Shown piece by piece: positions 6,267-9,062 of a stretch of DNA of 9,062 nucleotides (positions are counted from its first letter, which is position 1; every line of letters starts with the position of its first letter). The DNA is from Thermococcaceae archaeon. Lineage in GTDB: Archaea > Methanobacteriota_B > Thermococci > Thermococcales > Thermococcaceae. The notes beneath the pieces are model-generated. The model was not told the DNA's origin, searched no databases, and saw only the letters and a program-made list of their open reading frames with translations. The position numbers were made by a program, and so were the translations under genes. The stretch is taken from contig JAMOPD010000160.1 in the NCBI GenBank assembly GCA_027064745.1, forward strand, positions 1-9,062, written 5' to 3'.

Positions 6267-6289
6267 TTATAAAAGTCTTTCGGTGAAAG
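6267..6289 (-). promoter_or_regulatory. BRE/TATA promoter module of the mevalonate operon
   Basis: On the minus strand, CTTTCACCGAAAG (6277-6289) is followed by ACTTTTATAA (6267-6276). CCGAAAG directly before a CTTTTATA box matches the strong BRE/TATA arrangement of Thermococcales promoters. CTTTC-ACC-GAAAG is also an inverted repeat. The predicted start is near 6246. The same 23 bp with one change is found at 7519-7541. Confidence 0.7.
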
Positions 6290-6323
6290 TAAAAGGCTTT
6301 TTCGACGATTGACGATACAGAAG

Positions 6324-6330
6324 TATATAA
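6324..6330 (+). promoter_or_regulatory. TATA box of the AIM24-family gene
   Basis: TATATAA lies about 38 bp (centre) upstream of the chosen TTG start at 6365, giving a start near 6352 and a leader that carries GAGGTGAT (6353-6360) at its 5' end. Two GACGAT copies (6304-6309, 6311-6316) lie just upstream; their meaning is unclear. Confidence 0.6.
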
Positions 6331-6364
6331 GGAAGTTCTACATAACCTTCATGAGGTGATATTT

Positions 6365-7027
6365 TTGAGATACCAGATAAACCACAGACCAAGCTTTTCT
6401 CTGCTTGAAGTGGAGCTTTCTTCGGGAGAGTCCATACAGGCGGAGGCCGGAGCAATGGTCCACATGAGCCCCACGATAAAGCTGGAGACAAAAGCCAAGG
6501 GAGGCGTTTTTGGAGCTCTCAAACGTTCAATGCTTGGCGGCGAGAGCTTCTTCATCAACACCTTCCGTGGACCGGGAACTCTGGGACTGGCACCACCCTA
6601 TCCAGGGGATATAGAAGCCCTGGAGATTAACGGAACCTTCTATGCCCAGAGCGGGGCCTTTCTCGCCAGCAGCGAGGGAATAAGCATAGACACCAAGTGG
6701 GGAGGAGCAAAAACATTCTTCGGAAGGGAGGGTCTTTTCCTCCTGAAGATGAGCGGAAAAGGCATGGTATTCCTCTCAAGCTTCGGAGCGATATATAAGA
6801 AAGAACTCCATGATGAGCATTTTGTCATAGATACCGGGCACATGGTAGCTTTTACTGAGGGATTGGATTTCAAAGTAAAGCGCGTTGGAGGTTTAAAGAG
6901 CACACTCTTCAGTGGAGAAGGATTAGTAGCAGAATTCCACGGCACGGGAACGCTCTATATACAGACAAGGAGTATGGACAGCTTTATAAACTGGATAATC
7001 CCCAACCTGCCAAAGGGCAGGGACTGA
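6365..7027 (+). CDS. AIM24 / TIGR00266 family protein
   Basis: This protein of about 220 residues has the AIM24-like beta-rich fold. Family signatures read by eye are an N-terminal PSFSLLEVELSSGESIQAEAGAMVHM block, then KGGVFGALKRSMLGGESFFINTFRGPGTLGLAPPYPGDI, a central YAQSGAFLASSEGISIDTKWGG-KTFFGREGLFLLKMSG block, and a late FTEGLDFKVKRVGGLKSTLFSGEGLV block. Members occur in bacteria, archaea and (as AIM24) mitochondria, where the protein affects inner-membrane organisation; the archaeal role is unknown. There is no signal peptide or transmembrane segment, so it is probably cytoplasmic or peripheral. TTG at 6365 is preferred over GTG 6356 because GTG lies inside the ribosome binding site GAGGTGAT (6353-6360), and TTG gives the usual MRYQI-type N-terminus. 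It is divergent from the mevalonate operon and followed by a T-rich terminator. Confidence 0.88.
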   Translation: MRYQINHRPSFSLLEVELSSGESIQAEAGAMVHMSPTIKLETKAKGGVFGALKRSMLGGESFFINTFRGPGTLGLAPPYPGDIEALEINGTFYAQSGAFLASSEGISIDTKWGGAKTFFGREGLFLLKMSGKGMVFLSSFGAIYKKELHDEHFVIDTGHMVAFTEGLDFKVKRVGGLKSTLFSGEGLVAEFHGTGTLYIQTRSMDSFINWIIPNLPKGRD

Positions 7028-7043
7028 TTTTTGTTTTCTTTTT
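7028..7043 (+). terminator. Oligo-T terminator of the AIM24-family gene
   Basis: TTTTTGTTTTCTTTTT begins directly after the stop codon, the standard Thermococcales intrinsic terminator form. The remainder of the convergent gap to 7131 holds only a small AGCTG-AAAA-CAGCT hairpin (7053-7066) and no gene that I can see. Confidence 0.7.
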
Positions 7044-7131
7044 CATCGGATAAGCTGAAAACAGCTCCATTCCTTTCAGAAAGATGTAAAGTATTGCCAG
7101 GACTCTTTCATGAGTATTGGTTTAATTCTCA

Positions 7132-7470
7132 TTATTTTTTCACCTCTATTACCTTCTTCATTGTGCCCTCATCCAGTATAGCGTCTATAACTTCGTGGAT
7201 GTTATCAAAAGCCAGATAGTATTCCTTTCCACTCAAATCTTCTATGAGCAGGCCAGAATCCGAGAGTGCGTAGGAAGTCCTTATACTCTCCTAGCTTGTA
7301 TCGACCAAAGGCAAGCCCGTTGATTCCCACTTCGAGCGCTTCCTGAAATCCTTCACAGTTATCCGGATGTTTTTCTTCTTCGTCTCCACGGAAAGAACCG
7401 TCCGACCGTCTTCATGCCTAACGAGTCGAGGTAGCATTACCAGCAGAGGGCTCATAGAATCGGGACCCAT
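7132..7470 (-). pseudogene. Small hypothetical gene broken by two frameshifts
   Basis: ATG 7470 follows a good ribosome binding site (GAGGGGG, 7478-7484) and a strong promoter (7519-7541). The frame opens MGPDSMSPLLVMLPRLVRH, continues through TKKKNIRITVKDF, then shifts near 7341-7344 (looks like a lost G in AGGGAAG), which would lead to a TAG at 7291-7293. The next frame reads ALEVGINGLAFGRYKLGEYKD to about 7262. A second shift near 7260-7263 returns to the first frame, which reads SGLLIEDLSGKEYYLAFDN and ends IDAILDEGTMKKVIEVKK-TAA at 7132. The total span is 113 codons, so the two shifts cancel. All three pieces look like real soluble protein with Thermococcales codon use. I do not recognise a family or function. 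It is convergent with the AIM24-family gene and divergent from the secreted protein. A sequencing error at one or both sites is possible. Confidence 0.7.
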
Positions 7471-7518
7471 CCGGTATCCCCCTCAAAAGTTAATTACTGG
7501 CAGTGGTTGGACCGGCCC

Positions 7519-7541
7519 TTATAAAAGCCTTTCGGTGAAAG
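7519..7541 (-). promoter_or_regulatory. BRE/TATA promoter module of the small pseudogene
   Basis: On the minus strand, CTTTCACCGAAAG (7529-7541) is followed by GCTTTTATAA (7519-7528). It matches 22 of 23 bases of the mevalonate operon promoter at 6267-6289. The predicted start is near 7498, giving a leader of about 28 nt with the GAGGGGG site. Its good preservation suggests that decay of the gene downstream is recent, or that the lesions are sequencing errors. Confidence 0.7.
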
Positions 7542-7581
7542 ACACTTTTAATAAGGTATAGAATTACACTTTTAATAAGGT
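7542..7581. repeat. Two 16-bp direct repeats, 24-bp period, in a divergent promoter region
   Basis: ACACTTTTAATAAGGT occurs at 7542-7557 and identically at 7566-7581. Inside each copy CTTTTAATAAG is an imperfect palindrome. The pair lies exactly between the BRE of the minus-strand promoter (up to about 7535-7541) and the BRE/TATA of the secreted-protein promoter (from 7585), upstream of both. This is where an activator or shared regulator would bind. It matches none of the Thermococcales operators I know (Tgr TATCAC..GTGATA, SurR GTTnnnAAC). Confidence 0.8.
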
Positions 7582-7584
7582 GAA

Positions 7585-7599
7585 GAAAAGGTATTTAAA
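7585..7599 (+). promoter_or_regulatory. BRE/TATA of the secreted propeller protein
   Basis: GAAAAGG (BRE-like, 7585-7591) precedes TATTTAAA (7592-7599). The predicted start is near 7621, 26 nt ahead of ATG 7647. The ribosome binding site is a G-rich CCGGGGGC (7633-7640) and is not a textbook GGTG. Confidence 0.55.
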
Positions 7600-7646
7600 C
7601 CAAGTATTATTTATTTCTATGTCACTACTTAACCGGGGGCATAACA

Positions 7647-9062
7647 ATGAGAAAGGTAATCGCTTTAGTTTGGGTCGTCCTTCTGTTGGGGACACTCGTG
7701 ACCGTGCCGAAGGGGGTGAAGGCCGAGGACACGAACTGGTGGGTTAAAACTTACGGCGGCGAATGGGATGATTATGCTAATGCGGTTGCTTTAGCCAGAA
7801 ACGGGGACATTATTGTTGCTGGATACACTAAGAGCTTTGGCGCTGGTTATAAGGACGTTTGGATTCTCAGACTTGATGAGAATGGGAATGTAATCTGGCA
7901 GAAGACCTACGGCGGAAGCAAGGATGATGTGGCTAATGCGGTTGCCATTGCACCTAATGGGGATATAATTGTTGTAGGATACACCAAAAGCTTTGGCATG
8001 GGCGATGCTGATGTGTGGGTTCTTCGGCTTGACGAAAATGGTAACGTAAAATGGCAGAAGACTTATGGGGGAAGCCGCAGTGACTGGGCTAATGCAGTTA
8101 TCGTAGATAAAAATGGGAACATCATTGTAGCAGGTTGGACTCGGAGCTTTGGCGCTGGTGATGATGACATTTGGGTTCTCAAACTCAATTCTGAGGGTAA
8201 CGTTAAGTGGCAGAAAACATATGGTGGTAGTAACTGGGATGCCGCCAGTACAGTTGCCTTGACCTCAACTGGAGACATTGTTGTGGCAGGTTCTACTGCT
8301 AGCTTTGGTGCCGGTTCCGCTGATGTTTGGGTTCTTCGTTTAGATGCTAATGGTAATGTTAAGTGGCAGAAAACATACGGGGGAATTAAACTAGATGGAG
8401 GTCTGTATGGTCTCATCTCCTATTTACCAACAACAGTGATATCAGTAATATCAGATAACGATATTATTGTGGCAAGTTATACTGATAGCTTTGGCAAAGG
8501 AGGCATTTGGCTTCTCCGGTTAGATGGGAATGGTAATGTCAAGTGGCAGAAAACCTATGGAGTTCATAACGATGTACCTTATGCGATTACAGTAACTCCC
8601 GAGGGGGACATAGTTGTTGGCGGTTGGGGCACCAACTTGAATACCTGGGGTAGTTTTTGGGTTTTCAGGCTTGATGCTAATGGAAACATTGAGTGGCAAA
8701 AAATCTACGGTGCCGACCCCTGGAATGGAGCTCATGCGGTTGCTTTAGCTCCTAGTGGGGACATTATTGTGGCAGGCCAGATTGAAAGCTTCGGCGCCGG
8801 TGGTGCTGACATTTGGGTTCTCCGCCTGCCCCCGGATGGGAATCTACCCGGCTGTACCTTCTGTCGCGACTCAAACGCTAAAGTGATGGACTCAAACGCC
8901 CAAGTGAGCTATTCAAATGCAGTTGTAAAAGAAAGCGATGCCATTGTAACAGACTCCAACGCCCGAGTATCGACGGAGAACCCTGTTGTGGAAACGCAAT
9001 ACCCCAAGTTCTCAACTTTGAGAATCACCAGCCAACCAGAAGGAGCGAAAGTCTACATTGAC
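7647..9062 (+). CDS. Secreted seven-bladed beta-propeller / PEGA-domain protein (3' truncated by the window)
   Basis: The frame is open for 472 codons to the window end with no stop. Residues 1-26 are a Sec signal peptide (MRKV, a hydrophobic core VIALVWVVLLLG, then VKA before E27). Seven blades follow, starting at W32 and at W84, W136, W188, W240, W300 and W350. The consensus is WQKTYGG..DD.ANAVA...NGDIIVAGYT.SFGAG..DVWVLRLD.NGNVK, which resembles SBBP-type beta-propeller repeats. The first four blades are exactly 52 residues; the fifth is longer (60) and the sixth shorter (50). C403-x2-C406 marks the end of the propeller. Residues 408-449 are six 7-residue repeats with core S-N-A-x-V. From about 459 the sequence reads RITSQPEGAKVYID, the start of a PEGA domain, as in surface and S-layer-associated proteins. 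The protein is probably exported and displayed on the cell surface; ligand and anchor are unknown because the C-terminus is missing. Confidence 0.9.
   Translation, partial: MRKVIALVWVVLLLGTLVTVPKGVKAEDTNWWVKTYGGEWDDYANAVALARNGDIIVAGYTKSFGAGYKDVWILRLDENGNVIWQKTYGGSKDDVANAVAIAPNGDIIVVGYTKSFGMGDADVWVLRLDENGNVKWQKTYGGSRSDWANAVIVDKNGNIIVAGWTRSFGAGDDDIWVLKLNSEGNVKWQKTYGGSNWDAASTVALTSTGDIVVAGSTASFGAGSADVWVLRLDANGNVKWQKTYGGIKLDGGLYGLISYLPTTVISVISDNDIIVASYTDSFGKGGIWLLRLDGNGNVKWQKTYGVHNDVPYAITVTPEGDIVVGGWGTNLNTWGSFWVFRLDANGNIEWQKIYGADPWNGAHAVALAPSGDIIVAGQIESFGAGGADIWVLRLPPDGNLPGCTFCRDSNAKVMDSNAQVSYSNAVVKESDAIVTDSNARVSTENPVVETQYPKFSTLRITSQPEGAKVYID
7740..8849 (+). repeat. Seven tandem blade-coding repeats, mostly 156 bp
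   Basis: Units begin at the TGG codons at 7740, 7896, 8052, 8208, 8364, 8544 and 8694. The first four intervals are exactly 156 bp. Segments coding for WQKTYGG, SFGAG and DVWVLRL are nearly identical between units at the DNA level, so recombination could add or remove blades. The fifth interval is 180 bp and the sixth 150 bp, and the fifth and sixth blades are the most diverged. Confidence 0.85.
8868..8993 (+). repeat. Six 21-bp repeats coding for a 7-residue S-N-A-x-V motif
   Basis: Successive units are DSNAKVM, DSNAQVS, YSNAVVK, ESDAIVT, DSNARVS and TENPVVE, in strict 7-residue register. At the DNA level the first two begin GACTCAAACGC. The alternation of a small polar turn (SNA) and a buried V suggests a beta-type stack or an extended stalk between propeller and PEGA domain; it is not an amphipathic coiled coil because the a/d positions are not leucine-like. 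Confidence 0.75.

Noticed and set aside
6267..6561. Minus-strand open frames over the AIM24-family 5' end
   Set aside because: They are shadows; the plus-strand protein has family motifs, a TATA box and a ribosome binding site.
7053..7066. AGCTG-AAAA-CAGCT hairpin as a terminator
   Set aside because: The stem is only 5 bp with no T-run next to it, and a clear oligo-T tract ends the gene just upstream.
7031..7561. Plus-strand open frames at 7031-7219 and 7367-7561
   Set aside because: They lie antisense to the frameshifted small gene, whose promoter, ribosome binding site and protein composition are convincing.
8063..8735. Minus-strand repetitive open frames within the propeller gene
   Set aside because: They mirror the 156-bp blade repeats in an antisense frame; the sense protein has a signal peptide and a recognised fold.

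Overview
The window reads as a chromosomal segment of a hyperthermophilic archaeon of the order Thermococcales (Thermococcus/Pyrococcus type). The TATA-binding protein closely resembles the Pyrococcus/Thermococcus TBP as I remember it, including the acidic tail. An archaeal MBF1, an archaeal mevalonate operon, BRE/TATA promoters about 25-35 bp upstream of starts, GGTG-type ribosome binding sites and oligo-T terminators all fit. No tRNA, rRNA, transposase or CRISPR array was seen.

Layout. 1-1206: the C-terminal end of an archaeal ATPase-like protein (+) runs into three tandem 19-bp palindromic repeats. Facing it is a broken histone-deacetylase-family gene (-) with one in-frame stop and two frameshifts. 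1213-2921: TBP (-), directly upstream of the deacetylase pseudogene and probably its former operon leader; a DUF356-type gene (+) divergent from TBP; and aMBF1 (-), convergent with DUF356. 2990-3496: a leaderless GNAT acetyltransferase (+) that seems to share one symmetric TATA box with MBF1. 3574-6209: a three-gene operon (-) reading HMG-CoA synthase, acetoacetyl-CoA thiolase, DUF35 zinc-ribbon/OB protein, the known archaeal complex that makes HMG-CoA for isoprenoid lipids. 6365-7027: an AIM24/TIGR00266 family protein (+) divergent from that operon. 7132-7470: a small Thermococcales-type hypothetical gene (-), here broken by two frameshifts that restore frame overall. 7647-9062: the start of a secreted protein (+) with a signal peptide, seven beta-propeller blades, a run of 7-residue repeats and the beginning of a PEGA domain. 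It runs off the window and is easily missed because it has no stop here.

Working together: TBP and MBF1 are information-processing proteins, and DUF356 lies between them without a known role. The mevalonate operon is a self-contained metabolic unit. The most notable items are the two decayed genes, the palindromic tandem repeat at the ATPase/deacetylase junction, a 23-bp promoter module found upstream of both the mevalonate operon and the small pseudogene, the 24-bp-period direct repeat in the divergent region upstream of the secreted protein, and the architecture of that secreted protein. All family calls were made by reading the sequence without database searches.
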